From positions 271,730-292,182 of the forward strand of contig NW_019091629.1 in assembly GCF_001949145.1 (NCBI RefSeq): DNA of 20,453 nucleotides, given 5' to 3'. The stretch is from Acanthaster planci (Eukaryota; Echinodermata; Asteroidea; Valvatida; Acanthasteridae). The position numbers were made by a program, and so were the translations under genes. The number at the start of each line of letters is the position of its first letter. Position 1 is the stretch's first letter. A model generated the notes under the pieces. The model did not search any database and was not told where the DNA came from. It was given only the letters and a program-made list of their open reading frames with translations. Shown piece by piece: positions 9,063-20,299 of this stretch.

Positions 9063-10058
9063 ATGGCGGATGTCGGTAATAGCTCTCATTTCGGCCGGAC
9101 GCAGATATCTTATAGTCTTTTATCGGACGCAGTCTACACTGTCATCGCCTGCCTGGCTGTGCTTGGTAACGGCATGGTGATCGCCGTTATGCTGCTCAGG
9201 AGACGAGTGTTCGGCTCTTTTACGAATCGTCTTATCCTGCACCAGTTCGTCATTGACTCCATCGCTGGATTTGTGTTTTTCTTAAACCATGTCGTTATCA
9301 AAAGACAGCATATTTCTGTATCACTCGATGGGAACATTAACGACCAACTTGTATGTCGCATCTTATATGCGGATTCCATGTTGTGGTGGATGAATACAAC
9401 CTCGACTTACAACCTCATCACCATATCGTTGGAGCGATTTATGGCGACCTGCCAACCCGTGAAACATCGAAACACTTGGTCAGTGAGGAAGCTGAAATTT
9501 GTCATGGGAACTGCCTGGGGAATCGGATTTGTGTACGGCTGTCATTTCCTCATAGTCGTTGAAGCACATCGGGGACGTTGTAGATTTGTGGAAATAAGTC
9601 CTGCATTAAAGGCTTTAAGAATTTTATTGGTAGTAGCTATAGAATATTTGGTGCCCATGGCCACTTTGATCTTCACATACAGTAAGATACTCTTTGTGCT
9701 CAACAGGAAGCTTGGAAATCCAGCCAATGGTCCTGGGAATGTTATGAGCAAAGCCAAAAAGAACGTCCTCGTTACAACCATGCTGATAGGCACTATGTTT
9801 GCAGTGTGCTGGACACCGGTTGAGGTCTTGTTCATTTATCAACAGCTTTCTGGCGACTGGAATAGTTGGTTGTACAATCCGTTGACTGGCCTGTTGGCCT
9901 GCAATATGTTTGTCAATCCCTTTATCTACTGCTTCAAGTACGAACATTTTCGCTTTGAATTGTCGAAACTTGCATGCAAGACATGTCAAAGAAACCGGGT
10001 GGGAGAAAGGGGTGCCATTTCAATTCCAGTTTCTGCTCCAGTGGACGAGCACACATGA
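9063..10058 (+). CDS. Orphan class A (rhodopsin-like) GPCR, intronless, array copy 3
   Basis: A 331-residue receptor with exactly the length of copy 2 and about 60-65% identical to it by eye. The start is ATG 9063, the first ATG in a frame open from 8946. Landmarks: N-glycosylation site at Asn6, TM1 Asn36, TM2 Asp65, disulfide Cys98 and ECL2 Cys173, ERF at 124-126, TM4 Trp152, TM5 Pro198 and Tyr206, TM6 CWTP at 249-252, TM7 NPFIY at 285-289, helix 8 Phe296. Cys305 and Cys308 just after helix 8 could be palmitoylated, unlike copy 2. ICL1-TM2, ICL2 (ERFMATC, then PVKHRNTWS) and the ICL3-TM6 junction (MSKAKKNVLVTTMLI) are nearly identical to copy 2. ECL2 and the outer ends of TM3-TM5 and TM7 differ, which suggests shared G-protein coupling and different ligands. 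It is likely functional. Confidence 0.95.
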   Translation: MADVGNSSHFGRTQISYSLLSDAVYTVIACLAVLGNGMVIAVMLLRRRVFGSFTNRLILHQFVIDSIAGFVFFLNHVVIKRQHISVSLDGNINDQLVCRILYADSMLWWMNTTSTYNLITISLERFMATCQPVKHRNTWSVRKLKFVMGTAWGIGFVYGCHFLIVVEAHRGRCRFVEISPALKALRILLVVAIEYLVPMATLIFTYSKILFVLNRKLGNPANGPGNVMSKAKKNVLVTTMLIGTMFAVCWTPVEVLFIYQQLSGDWNSWLYNPLTGLLACNMFVNPFIYCFKYEHFRFELSKLACKTCQRNRVGERGAISIPVSAPVDEHT

Positions 10059-10084
10059 ACTTTTGATGTTCCTCTTTCTGTACG

Positions 10085-10121
10085 TTGTACGTGACGACTC
10101 CTGTGGAGTCGTGACGTACAA
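10085..10121 (+). other. Strong 17-bp hairpin in the 3' UTR of receptor copy 3
   Basis: The left arm at 10085-10101 (TTGTACGTGACGACTCC) and the right arm at 10105-10121 pair at 16 of 17 positions around a TGT loop. The hairpin begins 27 nt after the TGA of copy 3 and is followed by a T-rich tract. In an animal gene this would be an RNA structure in the 3' UTR and not an intrinsic terminator. It is absent after copy 2. Confidence 0.75.
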
Positions 10122-10339
10122 TTTTTCTTTCTTTTTTGTTCTTTAAAGAAAACTACCAATGGTAACATTCTTGGGTTTTTAGATGAATTCGTGAGCGGAC
10201 GCAGACCAAGAAGAATGTAACCCATAGATGGACACACCCCTTAATTCTCTCCCATCCAGGTGGAAAACAGCGACACTCGAACGCCAATGGCGCATTTCAG
10301 TGCTGTGCTGGAAAATGTTGGTTGCAGCTGGAAGTAGCA

Positions 10340-10939
10340 CACATGATATTTGGCCAGTTTCAACCTCGTTTGCAACTCTTTGGAGTGGTTTATGGCAGCG
10401 TGCCACGCAGTGAAGCATCGCAACACTTTTGTCGTGGACTAAACTGAACTTTGTCAGGGGACCGCCCGAGGAATTTGACAAGCGCATAGCTTACCTTTCT
10501 CGTATCTTTTTATTTTCAGCTCATAGACATGAGAGAGGGAAGCTTTTGAAGACGTAGTAATTATTACTGGGTACTTGTCACTAGTTTTTATTTTGGTGTA
10601 CACATTTAGCCACATGGTCCTCAGAGTGTCATCAGTAAAGAAAAAAACAAAAAAAGAATACGTTTTCGTTACAACCATGCAAAGTGGCATTATGTTTGTG
10701 GTATTATGGACACAAGTTGATGTTTTATGCATTTACTAAAACCGTTCCAACGATTGAAATGCCCGCTAATATTTTGAAGTTACAAGCTTCATATGTCCTG
10801 GAACATATTTGTCAATCCTCTCATTTATCGCTTCAAGTGCGAGCACTATCCAGAGGAGGGGATCGATGATAAAGCCCATTCTCATAAGCTACAAAAACGC
10901 CGAGTTGGCAACAGGGACATCATTCCGATTAAAAAGTAG
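10340..10939 (+). pseudogene. Class A GPCR pseudogene, array copy 4 (5'-truncated relic)
   Basis: Similarity to the receptors begins at the end of TM3 near 10340 (TTTCAACCTCG, then LEWFMAACHAVKHRNT). The Arg of the ERF motif is Trp here. A TAA at 10440-10442 ends this segment. TM5 is recognisable from 10554 without its Pro. ICL3 is Lys-rich, and TM6 (VFVTTMQSGIMFVVLWTQ) ends at a TAA at 10737-10739. TM7 resumes in another frame near 10807 with NPLIYRFKCEHY. The C-tail keeps an R-RVGNR-IIPI pattern like copy 3 (NRVGERGAISIPV) and stops at 10937-10939. TM1, TM2 and most of TM3 are missing. It lies only ~280 bp after copy 3, so a deletion or a 5'-truncated duplication removed its start. Confidence 0.88.
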
Positions 10940-11349
10940 ATACAAAAGAGCGGGTTGAATCATTTTGAACATTTCATTTCCCCTTGGGTCCAAACAAATA
11001 ATAATGAGACTTTAGTGGTTCCAGTCAGATATTATCCCAATTTTGATCTGTAGCTCAAATTTGCTCGTCATTTTGGAGATATGGTAAATTCATTCAAGTG
11101 TAGCTACATCAGACTTTTTCCCGAGTTGCGTTTCCTCAATCGTTGCTTGAAACACCCCCCCAGTTATCTGTTTTCATCGGACAAACATTTCATCATTTTG
11201 CTTTTTAACAGCGTTCCAAACATTTACGGCGCTTTCACTTCGGTCGTAATATTCCACACAAAACTAATGTACGTTAAGAGGTTACAAATGCAAGGGAATG
11301 CCATTTGATGGCCACACCGGTGAACAAATTTACACGTCATTAGTTAGCT
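10940..11349. other. Non-coding flank downstream of copy 4
   Basis: No gene is seen. Short + frames carry no domain. The segment near 11045-11150 weakly resembles ~8500-8600, and ~11250-11285 resembles ~595-625. Both suggest old duplicated receptor-flank DNA. Confidence 0.35.
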
Positions 11350-11432
11350 TGACCCTATGATGGTAAAGTTGGACCATGTTTCGGAAAAACCTCGTCCTTG
11401 TGTTGGTATTTGATATTCTGATCAATCTTGGG
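11350..11432 (+). repeat. Diverged direct repeat, copy R3 (fragment)
   Basis: About 80 bp aligned with the first part of R1 and R2. The shared order is CTATGATGGTAAA, GGACCATGTTTCGGAAAAA, TTGGTATTTGATATT and TGATCAA. The match ends after this block, so only the 5' third of the repeat is present. Confidence 0.55.
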
Positions 11433-13120
11433 CGAGGTTTTGAGCCATGGGTGCAAAGGGTTGGTCGGTCGGTTGACACGTGGAGTGGATTGATGTCTTG
11501 GTTGGTGTTCATTTAGTCGCGCAGTAAGTTGGTAAGTTCCTTCCTTTTCTTTTCCATAACAACTTAAGTGAAAGTGTTGGATTTCAAAGTATTGTATGAA
11601 AACTCGCATGATTGCTTTGGCCAGGCCCCTGTGTTTATGGTCATATTCAGCAATAATGGCCGTCTTTTTCTTGTTTGTAATATTTTTCTGAAAGGACAAA
11701 TACTTCTGTTTTACGAGTAGCGGAGGTTGGGAGCCTTGCCAGATAAGAGATGTCCAACCGTCAAAGTTGTAGACAGAGACCCCCACAAAAGCGTGATCTT
11801 GAGTCGCTTGACTTATGTAATTTTGTAATCTACACGTTTCTCTTTGGGGATGATATCATTCTTAACAATTGCAGTAAGTCTCAGAAAAAAATCTCTGTTT
11901 CATCTTTCATCACTGACTGCTATTAGGACCTTTTCACTTGCATATCGATGTTGGACAATGGAAAAAAAAAGAATCCGTACCTTGCATACATTTAGTTCTA
12001 TTATATTGTCAACATACAAAATAAAATGATGAAGATATGCATTTTGATTCAAATTCAACAACTCCAACAATTCCCGAGATGTTGTTGGTCTAAAGGCTTG
12101 GAAATTGCAGTTCTAAGATAAATTGGTTGTTTTTTGGTTGGAATACATATTTTTTAAATTGGAATTTTTGCCATAAACAACAAACTCATTCTGAATTTCA
12201 ATTTGTACTTACTTGGAGTTAGGTAACTCTGAAGCTAATATGAGTAGGCCCTATACGGTTAAATTAAATGAAAAATCTGTATCGTAGTTTTGTTCTCTAA
12301 TTGGAACGTCAGTAACCTGTTAAAGATATGTCCATTGGCCCCATGCCAGACCAGTTAATTAAGGTCCCATTGATTGGCTTGGCTGACTTGCACATTTCCC
12401 CCTTTTTGGTCTCCCAACAATCGTCGGAAAAGGAAAGACAGTGTTGAAAAAAACATAAAGGCGGACGAGCGTTTGTACTCTAATGCCCGAGTCGACCCTC
12501 AACGCAGAACCCAGACTAGCATTACCAAGCATGACCAAACACTGCAATCAATGGCGTGTTGGTGACACACGTACTCATATATATTTCCCCTCACTTCCGT
12601 GACTCACATTTACTCTTCTAAAGCAATTTAAATGGAGGACATGCAGTCATTTATTTTTTTTAATCACTTTGGCAATATCTGTCTGCAGAACAAGGCAAAA
12701 CGGCCCGTTGACGTTAGAGTTCCGCCATCAGTACACAAGGTTGGATGACTTCCTGAGTGACAAATAAGACCGGCGGTATAATCTAGTGGAAAATTGGTTG
12801 TCTGTGTTATCAAAAATGCCAATCACTGGTTTTAGTTATTTTGTGAGACACAGTAAAAATAAGAGGACGATGAGCGTGCTTGAAGGATGGGTTGGTAATA
12901 ACGATTTGACAGCGGTTGCAATAAATACAGCAACATGCATCCAGACTCGTCAACAAAACTGCAATACAAGGGACAAATACCCGCCAAAAATGATTATAAC
13001 TCTGGGTACATGTATTTTCTTTTCGGCGGGCAACAACACATTTCAACTGTAAGCCAACACTAATGAGGGCTGGTTTCGAGAACAAGTTAGTCGCATACTA
13101 TAGAAGTTTCACGCCCAACA
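11433..13120. other. Gene-free AT-rich spacer
   Basis: I find no supportable gene. The longest frame (11355-11786 on the - strand) has only a GTG at its start and no domain. The GTG-initiated + frame at 12786-13052 likewise has no support. The composition is AT-rich with short homopolymers. No inverted-repeat element with a target duplication was spotted. Confidence 0.35.
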
Positions 13121-13995
13121 CCTACCTGGCATGATGATCAGGGTTATGCTGCTCAGATAACATCTTTTTGCCTCATCTTGCACCAGTTCGTCATTGACGT
13201 TTTAGCTCTTATAATGTTCTTCATTCAGTGTGTCGTTATCCAGAATTCGCACATTTTAGTTTCCATCCACTGGATAGCATACATGACCATTTGCTCTGTC
13301 GCATTGCGTATTAAGATTTTGTGCTTTGGTGCGTTAGCGTGACATTCATGTATAACCTTGTCTTTGTATCGGAGAGTTTTATGGCAATTTGCCACACGCC
13401 GCCTGATGTACGTCGTCCAGCAAAATAATTAAGCTTGCCTAGCTGACTTCATAACACCGCATTTACAAATTCTGTATCTTGAGTGTTTGAGAGCCTCTGA
13501 CATGACATTCCCTGTCTTGCTTTTCACGGCCAAAGGAGCTATACCTTAACGACCAACGAGCTTCACGCATGACCAACGTTATTGTGTGCAAATGCATACT
13601 GCTGTGCACGTAGCGCGTTGTAATCCGAAGTGCTAACCATCATAGGCCTCTATCATTGGGCAGCCATCTTGCTTTTCTGTTATTCAAAGCAACCTAACCA
13701 AACTGAGGCTGGAAGACAAAACCGTCTGTTCCCTTTTGTCAATGTGTAAAATTGTATTACTTGTATTACTTATTACCAAGAAGGTAACAAGACGAACATT
13801 GCAGTATCATGGTAGGCTCTAAAGATGAAAGTGATCAAAGCTCCAAATTCAATGACCAGGGCAAGCACAAGGCGTACTCTGGACACCCCTCGAATTATTG
13901 TTCAAAGGTTAAAGAAGTGAATAACGTATAGCTCAGCTCGTTCCCTGAAACACTCGTCAACCCAGTCCTGATTGCCCCAGCTACAAACATTTTAG
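13121..13995 (+). pseudogene. Class A GPCR pseudogene, array copy 5 (heavily decayed)
   Basis: The best-kept part is 13121-13445. It has the end of TM1 (ATGATGATC, then GTTATGCTGCTCAG), a TM2 reading LILHQFVID with Asp at 13196-13198, then in another frame LCRIAY, a TAA at 13312-13314, LWCVSVTFMYNLVFVSESFMAICH (split by substitutions and frame changes), and a trace of ICL2. The ERF Arg is Ser. Further on, a CTCTGGACACC block near 13874 matches the CWTP region of TM6, and GTCAACCC near 13955 followed by ACAAACATTTT matches the TM7-helix 8 region. These 3' parts are at nucleotide level only and less certain. A run of 13 A follows at 14030-14042. Confidence 0.75.
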
Positions 13996-15788
13996 ATGAC
14001 GGTATTGAAGACATCTTAGTCGCACGCTTAAAAAAAAAAAAAGCCTAAAACGTTGATAGTTTAATAGTGTATGGGATGGGACATGTACGGGGGTACCCCT
14101 CTGTCCCATTATTTTGCTGGGTATATTTCAGTCGGTGCTTTTGCACCTATGCATAACACCACGTAGCGCTGCGACTCCATATGGTTACGAAGACAGTCGT
14201 TAAATAATGCGTACATTAAAGCAAAAATTTTCCTTTTCAAGTTTATGCTTCGAGATTTTATTCAACTTCAGCATGTTAAAAAGGATGGGGTGTTAATCCA
14301 TTTCAGAACTGAACGTGAATGTCCATTGAGCTGTTCAAAATTCCACATATTATACAGGTGTATAAATATACGAATGAAAATTTAAATAGGTTATAAAATA
14401 CTTTAAAAGTTTGGCACTTATGTATAAGAAATGGGATACGCTTTCCGATATACTTAATTACTTTAGCAGTCATCAGATTGGTTACGCTTATTGCTTATCT
14501 GAACATTTATTTGCAAATGAATTACTTTAACTCGATTTTGCCGAAACGCGTAACCTGAAGATCAATCGATCGATGATATTTTCAGAACCTCAAAGGAAAT
14601 CGGCCTTTCTGATACCTCATATGCATTGCAATCGATGCAATGGTGCCGACTCAATTTAGTGTCAAGCTGAATACCTAAGAATTGGATTTTTGGGTCTTTT
14701 CGGCCTAGCCGTTAGTTAAATAAAAAGGTTTGCTGTAACACACATACAGAGAGAGATTTCCTTAGTGCTACCGCAAGCCTTTATACTTGATTTGGGGTTG
14801 TACTGACTAGTTTTTGTCTCACTATGAAGAGTAAGATACAAGACATTATTTCGATTGGCCTGTAATTACTGAGTTGTGTATTGTAAGGGGTCTCCGCATC
14901 TCAAATAGGGAGGTACACTTCTAGCAATTTTCTCTTTATTGGTCAGACAACTTTTCAACTTTTCTCAATTGAGATAACTTTGGTATGCGACACAAGGAAT
15001 CATCTGGAAATTCACGACACATTTGACCCGCTCTGATTGGATACATCGAGACACAAATTAATGAGAGGAATATTTCTTTTGAGAAAAGACCTGGTGGATT
15101 AATCAGTCTCTTGAGCAGTTATCTTGTTTTTTTCTCCTGAAAATTAAATTCAGGGGGTACAATTTTTGTGAATGTTTAATTTAGAATCCAGGTATGATAC
15201 GCTAATTTATTTCAACAAAATATTTGTTTCATCAACGTGTGTTTATATACAGAGCTTTTGCAACACTGTTTAGAGAATTTGTTTTTTTTACAGAAAACTG
15301 TAGATTTATGATTATTCTTGTTAAATTCGGTCGTTGTACAATTTATTAAATATGAGACCAGCTGCGGTTTTTCTTTTCGGATAAAACAATTGCCTGAAGC
15401 GTTTCATAAACTGTGTAAAAAAAATTAAGGTTGGGATTGAGCTAAGGAGATAAGATTCCCAGTCACATTATCTTTCCAATCAATTACCAGTTACAAAAAT
15501 GACCATTGGATGCCTACCATTGCGTTCATCAGTGGTTCATCAAGTGGTTTGCGATACTCAGTATGGGATGCCGCTGTTTCTCGGTAGTATCTGGTGCAAA
15601 ATATCAGTTGAGCTAGTAGAAGTAGACTGTTTCTTCAAAGACAATTCGTATTAATTGAATCGGGGTGAATGTACGTTAAAATCACACCCAAAAGGTTCAG
15701 TTAAAGAAACTTCTAAAATCGGTTATCGTTATACACAAGGTATTAAATAGGAGAGTAAATAACTGTATACTTTGTTACGAGGAGTATA
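13996..15788. other. Gene-free AT-rich spacer with short palindromes
   Basis: No gene is seen. There is a nested palindrome at 14076-14109 (listed separately) and a small one at 14624-14642 (CATTGCA, 5-nt loop, TGCAATG). Otherwise it is AT-rich unique-looking sequence. Confidence 0.4.
14076..14109. repeat. Nested palindrome
   Basis: ATGGGACA (14076-14083) and TGTCCCAT (14102-14109) are perfect inverted arms. Between them lies the perfect 10-bp palindrome GGGGTACCCC (14090-14099). It could form a two-part stem, and no element boundary or gene is associated with it. Confidence 0.5.
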
Positions 15789-15956
15789 CGGGCGATTCAC
15801 AATAGTGCACCTCCAGAGTTTGCAACACGTTGGCCAATCACAACGCGTGAAATCTGTCGACCCTTTCCAAATGCTCACTGGGTCGACAGATTTTGCGCAT
15901 TCTGATTGGACAACGCGTTTGCAAATTCTTGGAGGCACGCTGTTGTGAATTGCCCG
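15789..15956. mobile_element. Foldback MITE (168 bp), almost entirely inverted repeat
   Basis: The left arm 15789-15863 and right arm 15880-15956 are inverted copies of each other along ~75 bp at about 80% identity, joined by a 16-nt loop. The ends are CGGGC...GCCCG. The inner 14 bp (AAATCTGTCGACCC and its complement) match perfectly. TA lies immediately outside each end, consistent with, but not proof of, a Tc1/mariner-type TA duplication. Each arm carries a CCAATCA motif in opposite orientation. There is no coding capacity. The two antisense ORFs across it are artefacts of the palindrome. Confidence 0.85.
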
Positions 15957-18900
15957 TATTGTGGGTGTGAATTAAAGCATGGACATTTACTGTCATTAGG
16001 GATACGGCGAAGCAAGTCAAGAGAAATATACACATTGAGTGCACACAAACTATTAGGGTGTATCTGTTCTTCATTCATGAGTAATTCTCTATCGTCGAAT
16101 TGGGACAGTAGGCATTTTGACCATTATTCACAGCTGAGACATGTCTAGAAACTTGAAAGAACATTTACGACATTTAATATTAATTGAAATGTTTGAGAGT
16201 GGTCAGGTATTCTCATAATCATACAAAATATATTTGGGCTTTTCTGTGCTTGATATTTGTGAGAAGGGGTAGTCTGCGGTAAGATTTCAAGATTGAGATC
16301 ATTTCATTATGAGATCAATGATTAACGGACCGAAAGGTCATCTAGCAGTCCACATCACCCCCTCATAAGACACACACTAGCATTATTCCAGTTACTGAAG
16401 CTTAGCCTGGCAGATTTTTAATTTTCCACGTCAACTGTATGCTCTGCACGTAATTCAGGGTATAATCTCGTGACATCACTACACGTGCTCAGACGTACAA
16501 ACTACATTCCATAGGTCTCAGGGAGAATACGCCAGCGGCCCATGCTTCAATTGACGCACGCGCGCATTTAGCCACATCTCACCACCCTATAAGGTTTTCA
16601 CGTGATGTAACATGACGGGAAAAGGCAATAATAAAGGAAGCGTACCATGTCTTAGGAGGCGCGTTCAGTCTTGAATCTGTGTATTTCTATTGGCAGAGTG
16701 TTCAGATACTTCGTAGGTGCACACGTTTCTTCACACATCTGTGTAAATTGAACGCTGGCCGTCAAATATCATGTGACTTAAAATCCTGTATATATTTGTG
16801 GAAAAAAGTATGTGGCTATGTTAAATGCACGTGGGCGTATGGTCGGTTGTGGGTGTGTGCTATCGCAATAGTGGCTTCTAATTCTGGTCCCTAGATTACC
16901 CCGTAGAAGCCACTATAAGTAGAACACCCCCATATGAATAATAATGGCAACTTGCCACCCCCGACAGATTCGTTTTACAAATAATAATTCGTAGGTGAGT
17001 AGGAAAGAAAGTAATCGGTATCACATATCAGAGCAACAAAACCATAAAACAACACCATTTGATTTTTTTCTCCCCCAACATCATGTTTAATGAGACCGAA
17101 TCCATACCCCCCGACACCAAAAGCTGGACACGCCTTTGCATGACATTAATCTAGGTCAACTGAAGAGAAAGTTTCTTTTCCACGTAGGGACGGCCATCTT
17201 AGAGATTAACTTGGACTAATTTTCAACCGTGATTATTCTAATTACTGAGTTCACGTAATGTTTACTTGCCACAAAATCATATAAAGGTTTCCTTACCGCA
17301 CAAAGCTATTTTGAAGTGGTGACGTTTGTGGTTTTAAAATAGGAGAAACGTCTTTTGCCTGCGATTATCTCGAAAACGCTTCTTTTTCAAAATCCAGAAG
17401 CAAATCCCTTCATGAAAACAGCAAGGAATTGTATATACTAGGTGTATGAATTACTAACGGGGGAAGTAAAATTAATAAATCGATTCCAATATGCTAAAGT
17501 AATGCAGCATCCGCCACCTGAACGTTTTTTCCGATGTCTTCAAAATGTACTTATTCTCTAGTCGAGCCTGCAGGAGTACTTACAGAAAGCCAAGCTGTCA
17601 ACACAGACCTGCTCAGTGCGTGCCCCACGGGCCGACATACGTAAGGCCATGAACCACAAAATAATGAGTTTTGGGGCTGGATTTTCTTTTAATGAGTGCT
17701 TTCACGTCATACCAAGTTTCGAAACGATCGAAATAGGGACACAGACGGCACTGTCCGGCAACCCCCCCCCCCGCTGTGAGATGGTCCCAAAATTCCTGGC
17801 TCTCTTAGGGTTAACGCTTACTGTGAACATTACGTACAGTAGGCTCCTGAAGGGCCATTCTCCCCTCTATGTTTTTACTCAGAGAGCCTTCAAGAGGAGA
17901 GGGACAAAGTAGGGATGGATTGGCCTTTGGCAAGGCTCTCCAGATCTGTGGTGACCCCGTCAACATCTCTATTCGTCTTGCTGGGCAGTGCTAGGTGGTT
18001 GATGACTTATTCACATTACAAGAGCTGTTAGCGACCCAACCGGAAATTATCTTCCTCTGTCACTCAGACAGACGACAGTTTAGATTAAGGGTGGACGAAA
18101 TTAGATTTCCATGAGCTTTCTTTCATCATAGACCAAGGAATCTACTGTAGGCATCATTTATACAAACTCATCTACATTGTCCACAGAGAACTACTTCCAA
18201 ACAGCCGGCAAAATCAACGATATTATATTCACCGGAACTGATTACTTCTGGATAGTCCTTTGATCCTTTAGTCAAGGTTAGTAATAACTTATCTCTTCCC
18301 TTTACGAAAAAAGCTGATTGCCCACATCCCTTGCAAACGAATGCTATTTGATTTTAAAAGATTCCAAAGTGCGTTCGATTTCATAGTGGATCATGTTTTG
18401 CAAATAAGTATCGACTGCCCTGGATTTTCAATTAATGAACGGCTTCGATATTTTGTCCAACAATTCTCAACCCTCTTCGTTTGTTTTGTCTGAAACTACG
18501 GGCGGGACTCCTGTACATGTGAGCATGTACTTGTGAAATATGCCTCTCACAGGCGACTGTCGGGCTACCGAGATTAGTTAATGTCTCCCAGCCTTGCGTT
18601 AAATGTAACATGATCTTTCCTTTCATTACATTAGTTTGTATCCATGAGACAAATACACATTTGCTTTTGGTCGGGAGTCAAGATGGTTTTCAAAAGATGC
18701 TAAAGGAACTAACTTGTTTTTGAACACTACCCCTTTCTTATGACATTTTGACTCCTATTTGATAATTATAGAGTCTAACGCTCACAGGTCACGGTCCCTG
18801 GCCTACTTAACATTATATGGGCATGCGCAATGTGTCTAATGAGTCCACACTTCATAAGAGTCGGAATAGAGCCTAAAAGTTTACCCCTGATTGCGCGCGT

Positions 18901-20299
18901 CTGGAACCCTTGGATAGGAAAAATAACGTGCACAAATTTTAGAATTTGTAATTTGTGTCCTTCAGTTAATACATAAAAACTCAAGTTGTAAATATAAAGG
19001 CTTTTGTCAAATGCTCGCTATAAACTTTTTAATTTATAGAAAACTGAAATATTACCCGACCTAAAAGGGAAATGTCATGCAAAAATTGACCAATCACTTC
19101 CCAAAAACTAAAATGCGTACGAAGAACAGCGCAATGCCGTGGTCTCGTACGCAGATGAACAGTTATGGAATTATGCTTTATAGGTAGTCTCTCGGCAAAA
19201 GCCAAAATAAAAACAGACCAAAACATTCTAAGGGTTTTGTAATTTATAAGGAAATAAACTTAAATTAATAACGTGCTTAAACAGTGGGCCGACTTTATCG
19301 ATTTTAGTAATGCGTACGAGAAGAGGACTAGAGGGGTGTTTTGCAAAACAAACAAGGAATAATTAAAGAACATTCGTGGGAAAATTATTGACAGCAACTT
19401 TTCCATTACCCTCGCCGTATCCATGTGCCTTATCCGCGTCATAGTTGACAAACACTTCATTATTGTTTCCCTTCGTACATTAGCATTTACCACGCGGGAG
19501 GTCCCAACATTTCCCACCCAGATTGTTCAGTAATTTATTTTAGTGCATATACTTGACAGACGATGTTTTGAAAAATACAAAATATCCACATGATAAACAC
19601 CCCACCTCTGTTCCTTAAAGGCGTTGGCTTCTGAAAAAGGCCACGTGCCGTTCGACGGTTCGGCTACCTTAAATTTTCACAGGTATAGGATTGACTGTTT
19701 CATTAGCGGTATAAGCGACTGCCAGCGCGCGAGCAATCAGCACGTTCTATGAAGACAAGCAGTCAGGCTATCTTTAGCTTTATTCGTTCATTTCGACGGC
19801 AGAATAATTTGCAGTGCCGGCGAAATCGAAAGGACGCTTTAGATAACGTCGCTGATAAACTGCTGGAGTCGGCAGGGAGTTAATGAGTAACAACTAATAA
19901 ATTTGGGAACGGACAGACGGCACGGTTGACTAAAGTGTGCCGCTATCAGTGTCCGCTACCGCTGTCAGCGCCCGAGTGTGAAGTTATGGAGAGACCGACT
20001 TTATTTTGAACAAATCAAAACAAACAGACAAACTAACAAAATACAGCTTGCGACTGTAACTGAAGCAGACCTTTCATAAAGGGTTGATTGAAAATTCGTG
20101 TGAATGAGCAGTGTGGAAATTTAGTGACATTTGAGGCCATTATAAGCGAAGCATACGCCAAAGTTCAACATCCGTTTGATATCAGCGGACAAACTTTGCA
20201 AAGGTGCATGTTAATAACAGCATGTAGCTAGAAGACTGAAGAGGACTGCATGTACCTCTGAGTACTCAGCACAAGCTAGAAGAGTTGACAAAGTAACAG
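15957..20299. other. Long gene-poor spacer before receptor copy 6
   Basis: About 4.3 kb without a supportable gene. The longest + frame (17616-17912, 98 codons) starts with GTG and runs through a C homopolymer, and I do not recognise it. A hairpin at 16851-16930 is listed separately. A small hairpin (GTACATG, TGAG, CATGTAC) lies near 18515-18532. The last ~450 bp should include the promoter of copy 6, but I see no convincing TATA box. Confidence 0.35.
16851..16930. other. Pre-miRNA-sized hairpin (~80 nt)
   Basis: ATAGTGGCTTCTA (16868-16880) and TAGAAGCCACTAT (16904-16916) form a perfect 13-bp stem over a 23-nt loop. Outside it, CTA (16860-16862) pairs with TAG (16920-16922), and GTGT-type bases pair with ACAC across a small internal loop. 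Size and shape resemble a microRNA precursor, but it could also be a small foldback repeat. No known microRNA was recognised. Confidence 0.45.

Noticed and set aside
9542-9989. Antisense frames opposite receptor copy 3 (and similar ones opposite copy 2)
   Set aside because: They mirror conserved coding sequence of the receptors and recur in paralogues for that reason only.
11355-11786. 143-codon frame on the - strand
   Set aside because: Its start is a GTG, the only internal Met leaves a short tail, it overlaps repeat R3 and it shows no domain.
12786-13052. 88-codon + frame
   Set aside because: Starts at GTG; low-information composition and no similarity recognised.
15838-16078. Overlapping - strand ORFs at the foldback element
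   Set aside because: They run through the palindrome arms and show no protein family signature.
17616-17912. 98-codon + frame
   Set aside because: GTG at the start, passes through a C homopolymer, no recognisable domain or splice context.
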